Shown: positions 63,601 to 63,986 of the stretch, piece by piece
Position numbering within the stretch: position 1 is the stretch's first letter
Layout of the letters: the number at the start of each line of letters is the position of its first letter
NCBI GenBank assembly: GCA_032622095.1
Contig: CP136069.1
Span: 66,551,319 to 66,615,318, forward strand
Length of the DNA: 64,000 bases
Direction: 5' to 3'
From: Siphonodentalium dalli
Taxonomy: Eukaryota; Mollusca; Scaphopoda; Gadilida; Siphonodentaliidae
The notes under the pieces: generated by a model
Seen by the model: only the letters and a program-made list of their open reading frames with translations
The model's database searches: none
What the model was told of the DNA's origin: nothing
Program-made: the position numbers and the translations under genes

Positions 63601-63986
63601 TTGTAAATGATTAAATCCATATACAGTAGTGCCCTAAGTAATCGACTCCATAACCACAGCAGAATTATGGGTAACTTTTCAGGATTTAGTCAGAAATATG
63701 GCTTGTTGCCATTCAACGTCCGGAAAGCTATCCCCGAGAGCTTTCCGATGAATGGCAACAAGCCATATTTCCGACTAAATCCTGAAAAGTTACCCATAAT
63801 TCTGCTGCGGTTATGGAATCGATTACTTAGGGCATTACTGTAGATCCCACTAAAAATTATTAAAATAAAAAAAACATACCTGTCAAGAGATCTTGTAACT
63901 TTATGGCTATCAACATCCAGAAATCTGTGAAACTTGATGTTAGATATCGCAAACTGCACGCACAGCTGGAAATTTTCTTCATTTTC
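9621..63986 (-). CDS. TUBGCP5: Gamma-tubulin complex component 5 gene (GCP5), 20 exons, lacking first and last exons
   Basis: GCP5 is a subunit of the gamma-tubulin ring complex, which templates microtubule nucleation at centrosomes and other organising centres. Exons were found by translating the minus strand and matching remembered animal GCP5 sequence. Diagnostic stretches include KFHRFLDVDSHK (63.9 kb), WLLSGIKDSYIF (38.1/37.7 kb), DDYRLVGYLQAMR then YFFLMEAGDTMVDFYT (26.1/21.8 kb), VPWPVDVV (12.4 kb) and RCLLHRSVSFLKEIIMKVLNL (9.7 kb). All exon phases join without a frameshift: the 20 exons total 2762 nt, about 920 codons. The N-terminal half belongs to the GCP N-terminal (GRIP1) domain, and the exons below about 26.3 kb to the gamma-tubulin-binding C-terminal (GRIP2) domain. 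The start-codon exon should lie past the right edge. The final exon (family motif near FPHL) was not found left of 9621. Introns are packed with transposable elements. Assignment to GCP5 rather than GCP4 or GCP6 rests on these motifs and is firm. Confidence 0.95.
10535..10645. repeat. Short palindromic AGAGGGTGAATTT family member
   Basis: TCTGACATTTGCAAAAAGAGG to CTGGGAACCTCATTCTG with a GGGCTAGCATCAC loop side. It is a single palindromic unit without the outer arms. Confidence 0.7.
10738..10952. repeat. Minisatellite, 22-bp unit, about 10 copies
   Basis: GTGTCTACAAGAAACCCTGA repeats with small changes; it ends about 18 bases from the donor of GCP5 exon w19. Confidence 0.93.
10971..11137 (-). 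CDS. TUBGCP5: GCP5 exon w19
   Basis: Two completing bases plus 55 codons: DLQKESVLSSLQN, a Thr/Ser-rich loop, then RIHRMQLLRMRLIYFVNGLQ and DYIMTS. This matches QIHRMFLLRVKLMHFVNSLHNYIMTR. Acceptor GATATTTCAG. The donor AGT|GTTAGT is a variant but keeps phase 0 with w20. A 22-bp tandem repeat starts about 15 bases into the intron. Confidence 0.95.
12013..12235. repeat. Degenerate tandem repeat, about 50-bp unit
   Basis: Repeats of TTCAGGGAGAATC, GCCCGAGAACGAACG and AACAATCATAATG, four imperfect units, just left of GCP5 exon w18. Confidence 0.8.
12282..12402 (-). CDS. TUBGCP5: GCP5 exon w18
   Basis: 40 codons plus 1 nt: VPWPVDVVINAKCQELYSQI...ILQIKRAKFCVDDLRFY, closely matching VPWPVDIVISLECQKIYNQVFLLLLQIKWAKYSLD. 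Acceptor GCTTAACAG, donor TTTATG|GTAAGT. Confidence 0.97.
12455..12866. repeat. Palindromic repeat of the AGAGGGTGAATTT family, longer variant
   Basis: TGAGGTCACCAGAGGGTGAA at the left, then an inner segment (CTTCTGGGAAATATCTATAG, TTGCAGAAGATAAATTGCAT), then a second palindromic unit to AATGCCAGGCACACTATATC. The inner segment recurs at 20040-20110, 28440-28560, 36430-36530 and 40660-40760, defining a longer subfamily. Confidence 0.78.
13362..13804. mobile_element. TTAA-flanked element with AAGGTACTCAAT termini, copy 1
   Basis: TTAA at 13358-13361 and 13805-13808. Left end AAGTACTCAATGCAATCA pairs with right end TTGGATTGAGTACCTT. The body includes TCCATCTTCATCC and CTCGACTCGAATCAAATATT, shared with 18576-19032. 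No open frame of note. Confidence 0.72.
13809..17079. mobile_element. TTAA-type miniature element split by satellite-core copy 1
   Basis: The right half (16846-17079) matches the reverse complement of the 29731-30104 element, ending GTTTTGTTGGGTAAAGGG then TTAA. The left part (13809-13958) has one hairpin arm and the AAATTGTTAAAGAATG-rich interior of the same family. The two parts become contiguous if 13959-16845 is removed. The left terminal repeat is missing or degraded (TTAACCTTTCAGATAGG). Confidence 0.78.
13959..16845 (+). mobile_element. Satellite-core mobile element, copy 1
   Basis: The left terminus is AATGAAAGTGTCAATGACAC followed by TGTAGCTCAACTT; the right terminus is CAAAGTAAAGTTGAGCTAAAAA. 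The termini are therefore partly complementary (GTAGCTCAACTT with AAGTTGAGCTA). Between them is a head-to-tail array of roughly 17 units of about 150-165 bases. Units carry GATGATCAGACTAAAGGTAC and AAGATGGCTGCTGGCGGCCA. Two unit types alternate, one with and one without GATTTAGTCATACAAAGAG. An ACACACG-rich tract precedes the right end. It lies within a TTAA-type miniature element and in a GCP5 intron, opposite to the gene strand. Confidence 0.85.
17508..17589 (-). CDS. TUBGCP5: GCP5 exon w17
   Basis: One completing base plus 27 codons: LTVFIEENTSKNKGLIN...CIKLHYQ, corresponding to LSISFENVDTAKKKLPVH...LTLSYK. Acceptor TTATTCTAG, donor TATCAG|GTATTT. Ends in phase 0. Confidence 0.93.
18036..18470. 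repeat. Dispersed 'GGGCCATAACTCT' repeat
   Basis: CAACAAGAGCACTGCTTGGG, AAAGGGCCATAACTCTACTG, CCAAATTTCATTACATTCAC, then a GATGGACAGA tract and CGCCCCCTTTTTTTTAAAAC. Related copies are at 22062-22345, 30320-30560, 34630-34960 and 38960-39240. No internal promoter boxes were identified. Confidence 0.8.
18576..19032. mobile_element. TTAA-flanked element with AAGGTACTCAAT terminus, copy 2
   Basis: TTAA at 18572-18575 is followed by AAGGTACTCAATCCGATCAG. The body is collinear with 13362-13804, with scattered differences. The right end is degraded (GGATAATGCATCTTTAA). Short open frames here are incidental. Confidence 0.68.
19225..19452. mobile_element. TTAA-flanked miniature element, CCCTTCCAGGACTGG type
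   Basis: TTAA at 19221-19224 and 19453-19456. Arms CCCTTCCAGGACTGGAGC, then TTTCTGAAATTTTGCG, pair with GCAAAATTTCAGAAA and TGGAAGGG. It carries the hairpin core at 19270-19337 and an additional arm at 19382-19410. It sits at the centre of a larger palindrome of about 500 bases. Confidence 0.88.
19666..19757 (-). CDS. TUBGCP5: GCP5 exon w16
   Basis: 30 codons plus 2 nt: IKYHEHWRDISTLNLFLHEA then LQENFPDDTN, matching IREKETWQNVSFLNVQLQEA...RYPEDSS of vertebrate GCP5. Acceptor ATTTGACAG, donor AACAG|GTATTA. The last AG joins A of w17 to make Arg. Confidence 0.94.
19926..20224. repeat. Palindromic repeat of the AGAGGGTGAATTT family
   Basis: Includes GGGCTAGCATCACCAAATTC, CTCTGGGAACCTCATTCTGC and the TTGCAAATTAGGGGATATAG-type interior of the longer subfamily. 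It is joined at its right to half of a TA-type fold-back element. Confidence 0.75.
20235..20345. repeat. Half of a fold-back miniature element
   Basis: Carries AGAGCTTTCCGATGAATGGC through AGAGCATTACTGTA, the right half of the 63624-63840 family. The left half is absent; it is joined to an AGAGGGTGAATTT-family repeat. Confidence 0.75.
20350..21754. other. GCP5 intron w15-w16 interior, no gene seen
   Basis: AT-rich. TTTACAAAAAGAGTCC at about 20650 and GAGTTTTGTAAATTCCGC at 20703 are parts of a local inverted repeat. No conserved protein segment was found. Confidence 0.55.
21755..21817 (-). CDS. TUBGCP5: GCP5 exon w15
   Basis: Exactly 21 codons, phase 0 to 0: YFFLMEAGDTMVDFYTQVFD plus K. This is the GCP-family signature FFLMEGGDTMYDFYTSIFDK. 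Acceptor CATTTTACAG, donor GACAAG|GTGAGC. Confidence 0.97.
22062..22345. repeat. Dispersed 'GGGCCATAACTCT' repeat, second copy
   Basis: AACAAGAGCATCGCTAGGGC through ACGGATGGACAGATGGAC. Parallel to 18036-18470 with a different tail (CCCCATCCCACCTCCCCCTA). Confidence 0.78.
22346..23431. other. Intron sequence, no gene seen
   Basis: Includes a T/C-rich stretch (22520-22555) and GGTAGGTAGG. A frame of 65 codons on the minus strand has no recognisable features. Confidence 0.5.
23432..24892. mobile_element. 1.46-kb element with long terminal inverted repeats
   Basis: Left end GGCCC, A8, then GGTGTTTTGATTCTCGGGC. Right end GCCTGAGAATCAAAACAC, then a T run and GGCC. The arms pair over about 33 bases. 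Interior frames are short and unrecognised. The flanks (CTTAA, AAATG) do not give an obvious duplication. Superfamily not determined. Confidence 0.7.
24893..26120. other. GCP5 intron w14-w15 interior, no gene seen
   Basis: Holds a CT-rich tract and small incidental frames (up to 73 codons) with no recognisable domain. Confidence 0.55.
25741..25815. repeat. CT-rich simple sequence
   Basis: Repeated CTCTCTCTCT and TATCTCTTTCTC tracts in an intron. No gene feature. Confidence 0.85.
26121..26283 (-). CDS. TUBGCP5: GCP5 exon w14 (start of C-terminal GCP domain)
   Basis: One completing base plus 54 codons, ending in phase 0. Contains LNQCLYPHIEDRYVRVCSRL and KDDYRLVGYLQAMR, the latter nearly identical to KKDYRLVEYLQAMR of vertebrates. 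Acceptor ATCTTACAG, donor ATGAGG|GTGAGT. This begins the most conserved block, leading into the gamma-tubulin-binding domain. Confidence 0.95.
26837..27059 (-). CDS. TUBGCP5: GCP5 exon w13
   Basis: Encodes KPLYDIFIECLNE, a polar variable loop, then KDSFLSLNFETIFEALFQKP. These correspond to KSLYTLFLESV and DPLLAINFARMYLEQ of vertebrate GCP5. The acceptor TCTCTTTCAG (exon start 27059) gives the right phase; a nearer TTTATAG would break frame. The donor TTAAG|GTTGGT completes Arg with w14. Confidence 0.92.
27090..28670. repeat. Palindromic AGAGGGTGAATTT family member split by hAT-like insertion
   Basis: Left part 27090-27178 (AAATAGTG, GAGGTCGCCAGAGGGTGA) and right part 28408-28670 become contiguous when 27179-28407 plus one CCAATTTC are removed. 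This shows the hAT-like element landed in a pre-existing repeat. Confidence 0.8.
27179..28407. mobile_element. hAT-like element with 8-bp target-site duplication
   Basis: Ends TAGTGCTGAA and TTCAGCACTA are inverted repeats of the hAT type. They are flanked by CCAATTTC at 27171-27178 and 28408-28415, an exact 8-bp duplication typical of hAT elements. Subterminal ACCGGTTA/TAACCGGTT motifs repeat at both ends. The element splits a member of the AGAGGGTGAATTT palindromic family. Open frames of up to 98 codons inside do not resemble a hAT transposase, so it is probably non-autonomous. Confidence 0.88.
29103..29208. repeat. Degenerate GGGAAGATTCGGC repeats
   Basis: Five imperfect copies of GGGAAGATTCGGC(C/T)G in tandem; no other content. 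Confidence 0.8.
29445..29704 (-). CDS. TUBGCP5: GCP5 exon w12
   Basis: Reads NKEVKSLDETFWETAFTLSV, matching NKNVPVNHRDFWYATYTLYSV of vertebrate GCP5. It then has a Ser/Thr/Lys-rich loop and FTPTFLQPVLVKIILAGKSM, matching SFLKPVLKQIIMAGKSMQLLKNL. Acceptor GGTATTCCAG, donor ATAT|GTAAGT. A 374-bp TTAA-flanked element begins only 24 bases upstream of the acceptor AG, so the usual polypyrimidine region is short. Confidence 0.95.
29731..30104. mobile_element. TTAA-flanked miniature element (piggyBac-like), CCCTTTACCC type
   Basis: Flanked by TTAA (29727-29730 and 30105-30108). Terminal inverted repeats are CCCTTTACCCAACAAAACGG and CCGTTCTGTTGGGTAAAGGG. Inside are a hairpin core (29872-29939) and an exact 38-bp palindrome (30041-30078). 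TTAA duplication with CCC-starting ends is characteristic of piggyBac-type elements. It has no coding capacity. It ends 24 bases from the splice acceptor of GCP5 exon w12. Confidence 0.88.
30320..30560. repeat. Dispersed 'GGGCCAGAACTC' repeat, third copy
   Basis: Shares ATGCCCGTGATAATTTCAAC, ACCAAATTTCATTCCATTCA and a GGATGGATGGACAA tail, then GTCCTGTTTAAAATGGGCG. Confidence 0.75.
30705..33185 (+). mobile_element. Satellite-core mobile element, copy 2
   Basis: Has the same termini as copy 1 (AATGAAAGTGTCAATGACAC at 30705, AGTTGAGCTAAAAA ending at 33185) around about 14 units of the same ~150-165 bp repeat. The flanks differ completely from copy 1, which defines the ends. Same orientation as copies 1 and 3. 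The first unit is shortened. It lies in the intron between GCP5 exons w11 and w12. Confidence 0.85.
33259..33512. repeat. Double-palindromic repeat (CAGAATGAGGTCCCCAGAGG family)
   Basis: Outer arms CCTTGAAATAGTG and CACTATTTCAAGG pair. Inside are two successive palindromes built from AGAATGAGGTCCCCAGAGGG and its complement, with GATGCTAC/CTAGCATC loops. It ends 13 bases from exon w11. Confidence 0.85.
33525..33640 (-). CDS. TUBGCP5: GCP5 exon w11
   Basis: Encodes MSVLLPVWLETCKPYIQIID and then NDPAQEFIIQ, matching LWVETVRPYLQTVDEW and the hallmark AREFIIQRN. Acceptor TGCTTTTCAG, donor CAGAG|GTACTA. The last two bases combine with w12 to give Arg. A partial second copy of its 5' end sits at 33938-33975. 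A fold-back element starts only 12 bases inside the downstream intron. Confidence 0.95.
33666..33935. mobile_element. Fold-back miniature element, second copy (TA duplication)
   Basis: Same family as 63624-63840, with an extra repeat of the centre (two copies of the GCCATATTTCCG...TCCTGAAAAATTACCCAT arm). Flanked by TA at 33664-33665 and 33936-33937. It sits between exon w11 of GCP5 and the partial duplicate of that exon. Confidence 0.83.
33938..33975 (-). pseudogene. Duplicated 5' end of GCP5 exon w11 with its splice acceptor
   Basis: On the minus strand the segment reads a pyrimidine-poor acceptor ATTTCAG followed by codons for MSMLLPVWLD. This mirrors acceptor TTTTCAG and MSVLLPVWLE at the start of exon w11 (33640). 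About 40 bases are shared, spanning the acceptor and roughly 25 coding bases, with several substitutions. After that the copy diverges into unrelated sequence with no donor. A 270-bp fold-back element (33666-33935) sits exactly between the two copies. It is not usable as an exon because it has no continuation. Confidence 0.75.
34031..34597. repeat. Minisatellite, 47-bp unit, 12 copies
   Basis: Units contain GAAGCATTCCACCCCTGCGT and TGTCTAGTTCTGGGTTTAAT. Twelve copies with few substitutions, all in one orientation, within the intron between GCP5 exons w10 and w11. Confidence 0.93.
34630..34960. repeat. Dispersed 'GGGCCATAACTCT' repeat, fourth copy, two units
   Basis: Two successive units (AAAATTGGCGGGCGGAACC and AAAATTGGTGGGCGGAACA) with ACATACCAAATTTCATTCC. 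No GGAC tail. Directly follows the 47-bp minisatellite. Confidence 0.75.
35075..35277 (-). CDS. TUBGCP5: GCP5 exon w10
   Basis: Encodes ESFTLADTMNELRIWIPQIS...AHLLQVMYYALMQYETLSG. This aligns with TITLAIVVDKLAPRLSQLKVLHKVF...ASHLLNTLYKAILEYD of the vertebrate protein. Acceptor TTTTTCAG, donor CTACA|GTAAGT. Starts in phase 1 and ends in phase 0. Confidence 0.92.
35312..35695. repeat. Chimera of fold-back element half and palindromic AGAGGGTGAATTT family
   Basis: 35312-35380 is the left half of the TA-type fold-back element (GTAATGCCCTAAATAATCG). It joins directly at 35381 to CACCCTCTGGGGACCTCA, a member of the AGAGGGTGAATTT palindromic family running to about 35695. The join indicates recombination or insertion between repeats. 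Confidence 0.72.
36032..36251 (-). CDS. TUBGCP5: GCP5 exon w9
   Basis: Starts in phase 0 with ETMRDFFTRILECAAEVHAL and contains TYQAF...LGKYRKALSDMEKKI, matching the TYQAFMWALYKYFISFKEELAEIEK helix of vertebrate GCP5. Acceptor AATTCCAG, donor CAAG|GTAAAT. Ends with one base that completes Glu with w10. Confidence 0.93.
36293..36735. repeat. Palindromic AGAGGGTGAATTT family member, rearranged
   Basis: Two copies of AAGCCTGCAAATAGTGTGTC, then the long-subfamily interior and a terminal palindromic unit (AGCAGAATGAGGTACCGAGAG to TGCAAATGTCAGACACAC). Lies just downstream of the window's largest exon cluster. Confidence 0.7.
37187..37337 (-). repeat. Solitary inverted unit of the satellite-core repeat
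   Basis: Reads as the reverse complement of one array unit: TTTTGGGGTCATTCGGCC, ATGGCTGCCAGCAGCCAT and TTTGTCTGATCATC occur in the expected order. It is the only copy seen on the minus strand and has none of the mobile-element termini. It is probably a stranded remnant. Confidence 0.75.
37668..37764 (-). CDS. TUBGCP5: GCP5 exon w8
   Basis: One completing base plus 32 codons. It reads LLSGIKDSYIFNISDDG...TCSHLTE, matching LLSGVKKLFIFQLIDGK...TVRNNIIVTHLTH of the N-terminal GCP domain. Acceptor CCATCGCAG. The donor GAG|GTTGGT is weaker than usual, but the phase agrees with the next exon. Confidence 0.92.
38070..38159 (-). CDS. TUBGCP5: GCP5 exon w7
   Basis: Encodes ESYKERMNPVYQRQEKNVVT followed by ETQLMREAL, matching the VTETQVIRETLW segment of vertebrate GCP5. 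Acceptor ATTTTTCAG, donor CTGTG|GTAATT. It starts in phase 2 and ends with TG, completed to Trp by the first base of w8. Confidence 0.93.
38395..38470. mobile_element. Left end of a TTAA-type element, truncated
   Basis: TTAACCCTTTCAGTGCC followed by the family interior and a single hairpin arm ending GCGAGTCG, then abrupt change into a different repeat (to about 38717). Confidence 0.75.
38470..38717 (+). mobile_element. 3' end of a GACGGACGG-tailed element
   Basis: GGGCGGACGGACGGACGG tract at about 38600, then AGTCAATCCAGTATACCCCC and a hairpin closing with GTGGGGGTATAAA (38684-38717). Shares its terminal hairpin with 61960-62734 but has different body sequence. Confidence 0.7.
38960..39240. 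repeat. Dispersed 'GGGCCA' repeat, fifth copy
   Basis: GAACAAGAGAATTGCTAGG, AACAAAGGGCCAAAAGCCC, ACCAAATTTCATTCCATTC, then GATGGACAGAGAGACAGATG and CTGTTTTTATAAACGGGCG. Confidence 0.75.
39246..40045. other. Intron sequence with paired C tracts, no gene seen
   Basis: Two copies of GGGGTTAGCCCCCCCCC (about 39266 and 39781) flank about 500 bases. The preceding segments (GAATCCTGG, ACGATCCCG) suggest the two C tracts are ends of a repeat, but no inverted arms were found. Confidence 0.5.
40050..40465. mobile_element. TTAA-flanked miniature element, CCCTTTCAGTGCC type
   Basis: TTAA at 40046-40049 and 40466-40469; termini CCCTTTCAGTGCCAGG and CCTGGCACTGAAAGGG. It contains the hairpin core at 40098-40164. 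The right half holds CTATAGCATGCTTAAGCATA and a GGGCCGATGAGATCGGCCCC palindrome. It is 416 bp with no coding capacity. Confidence 0.9.
40508..40888. repeat. Palindromic AGAGGGTGAATTT family member, long subfamily
   Basis: Starts AAGCCTCAAAATAGTGCATC and TTGCAGAATGAGGTCCCCAG; ends GGAACCTCATTCTGCAAATG and ACACACTATATCCAGGCTTG. The central CTTCCCTGAAGATGAGGCC interior is as in 12455-12866. Confidence 0.78.
41133..41371 (-). CDS. TUBGCP5: GCP5 exon w6
   Basis: Encodes 79 codons plus 2 nt: an acidic, serine-rich start (GESDSEFEDYSDFKDD), then DELDWLRKNIVVEYWKVK and a HPSANL block. These match the WLEHHVVHQYW...HLHSNLAAVW region of vertebrate GCP5. Acceptor TTTTTACAG, donor GATTG|GTGAGC. A 22-bp tandem repeat abuts the acceptor side (41392-41523). 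Confidence 0.93.
41392..41526. repeat. Minisatellite, 22-bp unit, 6 copies
   Basis: CTAAACACTCATTGATTAGT with AG repeats six times, starting about 20 bases from the acceptor of GCP5 exon w6. Confidence 0.93.
42276..42505. mobile_element. TTAA-flanked miniature element, short CCCTTTGAGTGCC type
   Basis: TTAA at 42272-42275 and 42506-42509; ends CCCTTTGAGTGCCAGG and CCTGGCACTCAAAGGG. It is an internally deleted relative (230 bp) of the 40050 element and keeps the hairpin core (42323-42390). The matched G/C change in both termini suggests conversion between ends or a distinct subfamily. Confidence 0.88.
42837..42913 (-). CDS. TUBGCP5: GCP5 exon w5
   Basis: Encodes EDNFNWAAYLHEGLEFYQGS..., matching the family's DFDWGKYLMEDE acidic segment. 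Acceptor GTTTTCAG, donor TCATCA|GTAAGT. It begins with two bases completing the w4 codon and ends in phase 0. It is rich in acidic and serine residues, as in the family. Confidence 0.92.
43233..43486. repeat. Double-palindromic repeat, second well-preserved copy
   Basis: Collinear with 33259-33512: outer arms AAGCCTTGAAATAG and CTATTTCAAGGCTT, two inner palindromes with GGTGAATTTAGTGATGCTA and GCTAGCATCACCAAATTCA. No coding content. Confidence 0.85.
44524..45661. mobile_element. DNA element with CAGGCTTTCC termini and 7-bp target duplication, long copy
   Basis: Left end CAGGCTTTCCACCAGG, right end GCGGAAACCCTG. Flanked by GTATATT at 44517-44523 and 45662-45668. A minus-strand frame (44840-44979) starting MHTRTDLTRTEEVIKFDIAR resembles a short coding exon followed by G|GTACGT, but no transposase motif is visible. 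It contains a separate fold-back at about 45003-45140. A shorter relative is at 60601-61037. Confidence 0.8.
45003..45140. repeat. Fold-back hairpin with TTAACTGTCATGTGGACTG arms
   Basis: ATTAACTGTCATGTGGACTG, then TTTTTATGGAGATGTAAC and GAGGTAAGTGGT, pair with ACCACTTACCTC and the matching complements. Only a short loop (TCATAACTTGTACATACAAG) remains unpaired. It is nested inside the 44524-45661 element and absent from its short relative. Confidence 0.85.
45669..47504. other. Intron sequence, no gene seen
   Basis: About 1.8 kb of AT-rich sequence. GAGGGAGACTTCACTTCTCC with CCTAGCTTGGGCCCTGGCTC (46190-46255) resembles, inverted, a segment at 43685-43790, indicating an older dispersed repeat. 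Nothing else recognised. Confidence 0.5.
47505..51114 (+). mobile_element. Satellite-core mobile element, copy 3, interrupted
   Basis: The left terminus begins at 47505 and the right terminus ends at 51114. After about 110 bases of left end, the sequence between about 47615 and 48656 is unrelated. The repeat array then runs from 48657 to about 51010 with roughly 15 units. The right end has the same ACACAC tract and AAAGTTGAGCTAAAA terminus as the other copies. Units here are more diverged (GGCTGCCGGCGGCCATG variants). Confidence 0.8.
47615..48656. other. Interrupting sequence within satellite-core element copy 3
   Basis: About 1.04 kb of sequence unrelated to the repeat array. It begins after a G8 run and ends with GATTATGAAAACTCATAATC followed by GTGGCAACCCTAC. 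The end, with its CGATTAATCGACTAACCGTCG motifs, resembles sequence inside copy A (about 4895-4978, GACTAATCGTGGCACCCCTAC). It may be a separate insertion or part of the original element's body. No gene was recognised in it. Confidence 0.5.
51213..51309 (-). CDS. TUBGCP5: GCP5 exon w4
   Basis: Encodes TDLHYGALQLLTELADNPTG..., which parallels the human TDAHYSILSLLLCLSDSPSN segment. Acceptor ATATTTCAG, donor CCAG|GTAACA. It starts in phase 0 and ends with one base (G) that completes a Glu codon with w5. The intron separating it from w3 contains copy B of the large DNA element, and the end of satellite-core element 3 is only about 100 bases from its donor. Confidence 0.92.
51533..51748 (-). pseudogene. 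RecQ-like helicase N-terminal fragment
   Basis: A 71-codon frame starting with ATG contains LCIDSLKQEQEFILRSLL followed by KDVLAILPTGYGKSLPHQI. The first part resembles the Q-motif region (LKxxQ) and the second a Walker A motif (PTGYGKS) of RecQ-family superfamily-2 helicases. The frame stops 15 codons after the Walker A lysine, far short of the DEAH and C-terminal motifs. A GTAAAC that could act as a splice donor overlaps the end (minus strand), so a stranded first exon is possible, but no continuation was seen. It lies on the gene strand between GCP5 exons w4 and w3. Best read as a gene fragment carried in by repeat activity. Confidence 0.6.
52088..52156. repeat. Minisatellite, left remnant split off by copy B
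   Basis: GAAAACAAGATACTGGTATG, CTATCTATGCATTAACCTAT and CTTAGAAAACAAG match the 58521-59535 unit. The remainder of the array resumes only after copy B ends at 58520. Confidence 0.85.
54553..54605. repeat. Uninterrupted C homopolymer, about 53 bases
   Basis: Lies inside copy B; copy A has only CCCCC at the same place (about 7132). Its length may be affected by sequencing or assembly error. Confidence 0.9.
56245..58271. mobile_element. 2.0-kb insertion with 9-bp target-site duplication (Mutator-like candidate)
   Basis: Flanked by AGCGTGTAC at 56236-56244 and 58272-58280. Copy A has a single AGCGTGTAC at 8690-8698 and no insertion, giving a clean empty site. The terminal inverted repeats begin TGGACTAGA and continue CTGGCTCTATGA on both ends. 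A 9-bp duplication fits Mutator-like elements, though classification from duplication length alone is an inference. No transposase frame is visible, so it is probably non-autonomous. A smaller inverted repeat (57189-57502) lies inside. Confidence 0.85.
57189..57502. repeat. Inverted repeat with GTGCTGAAGGGTACACAGG arms
   Basis: The left arm has two direct copies of GTGCTGAAGGGTACACAGG (57210-57260). The right arm has two copies of the complement CCTGTGTACCCTTCAGCAC (57430-57480). Outer ends GTCACTCTCAC and GTGAGAGTGAC also pair. This is a fold-back structure nested within the 2.0-kb insertion. Confidence 0.8.
58521..59535. repeat. Minisatellite, 49-50 bp unit, right part
   Basis: Head-to-tail units with GGTATGTCTATCCACCTATA, CATCAACCTATCTTAGAAAA and CAAGATAC. 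About 19 units with variants (ACTAGTATC insertions, TTGGT). Interrupted on its left by copy B of the large DNA element. Open frames (SIHLYIN-type) are by-products. Confidence 0.9.
59855..59944 (-). CDS. TUBGCP5: GCP5 exon w3
   Basis: Exactly 30 codons, phase 0 to 0, starting VHSQLEKADLLQQYLADFLN. This corresponds to the VIHSDLSKA...EEFLN segment of vertebrate GCP5. Acceptor AATTTCAG, donor ACGAAG|GTAAGG. It lies just right of the minisatellite array that ends near 59535. Confidence 0.9.
60309..60600. repeat. Tandem repeat, 68-bp unit, about 4.3 copies
   Basis: Units with CACCATTGATGAATAGTTAT, CCCATAGGAAATGTTCAAAT and AAGTTTAACC. A final partial unit continues at 61038-61145 after the 60601-61037 element, showing that the insertion landed in the array. 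Confidence 0.88.
60601..61037. mobile_element. DNA element with CAGGCTTTCC termini and 7-bp target duplication, short copy
   Basis: CAGGCTTTCCGCCAGG at the left, CGGAAAGCCTG at the right. Flanked by AGTTATC at 60594-60600 and 61038-61044. The host site is a 68-bp tandem repeat, so the original site sequence is known and the duplication is secure. Internally deleted relative to 44524-45661 (the two halves join near 60855). Confidence 0.85.
61206..61637. mobile_element. TTAA-flanked miniature element, CCCTTTCAGTGCC type, inverted copy
   Basis: TTAA at 61202-61205 and 61638-61641, with ends CCCTTTCAGTGCCAGG and GGCACTGAAAGGG. It is the reverse orientation of the element at 40050-40465 and closely similar to it. 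Hairpin core at 61523-61590. Confidence 0.9.
61960..62734 (+). mobile_element. Tandem-repeat element with GACGGACGG tail and GTATACCCCC hairpin
   Basis: About three units of ~175 bases (ATTGACCGAAAAATGTAGGA, AATTCTAAGTCGAAAAAG, TCATAATCGCAGGTGCACAG). These are followed by a GACGGACGG tract (62653-62688) and a terminal hairpin GTATACCCCCCC...GGGGGGTATA (62701-62734). It has the same overall plan as 5873-7062. It ends 22 bases from the donor of GCP5 exon w2. Confidence 0.78.
62757..62796 (-). CDS. TUBGCP5: GCP5 exon w2 (short, boundary uncertain)
   Basis: A linking exon is needed because w1 ends in phase 2 and w3 starts in phase 0. The frame ending VTYKIPLQ with donor CTGCAG|GTATTT gives the right phase change. 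The preferred acceptor is GGCAGTCAG|G, behind a TTTCTTTTC tract, giving a 40-nt exon. An alternative acceptor CCATAAG|G would start the exon at 62856 (100 nt, same phase). Family similarity is weak here: human has a short IYEKF-like linker. A different microexon elsewhere in the intron is possible. Confidence 0.5.
63056..63192. repeat. Perfect fold-back with tRNA B-box-like motif in both arms
   Basis: Arms AAATTTGATTTTTGAGACAG, GGATTGGGTGGGATTCGAAC and CCCGGCCCG pair with their complements across a 7-base loop (ACGGCGA). The arms contain GGGATTCGAACCCC and GGGGTTCGAATCCC. The latter matches the T-arm/B-box consensus of tRNA genes (GGTTCGAATCC). No acceptor stem, anticodon arm or A box is recognisable nearby, so it is not a tRNA gene. 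Confidence 0.85.
63624..63840. mobile_element. Fold-back miniature element with TA duplication (Tc1/mariner-like candidate)
   Basis: CAGTAGTGCCCTAAGTAATCG at the left pairs with CGATTACTTAGGGCATTACTG at the right, and the arms pair almost to the centre (63624-63840, 217 bp). Flanking TA lies at 63622-63623 and 63841-63842. Open frames in both directions (GNKPYFRLNPEKLP) are by-products of the palindrome. The TA duplication and CAGT start suggest a Tc1/mariner-type origin (inference). Confidence 0.85.
63880..63986 (-). CDS. TUBGCP5: GCP5 exon w1 (most N-terminal in window)
   Basis: Encodes 35 codons plus 2 nt, including NFQLCVQFAISNIKFHRFLD, which matches the conserved N-terminal 'NFxFHRFLDVNSHK' block of animal GCP5 (about residue 33 onward in human). 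The acceptor is AACTGATAG and the donor GACAG|GTATGT. It ends in phase 2 (AG), so the next exon must supply one base to complete an Arg or Ser codon. The acceptor is only 14 bases from the window edge, so this start is less certain than the donor. Confidence 0.9.

Noticed and set aside
63607-63959. Frames containing GNKPYFRLNPEKLP on both strands
   Set aside because: They are generated by the two arms of the fold-back element; the only real coding part nearby is GCP5 exon w1 (63880-63986).
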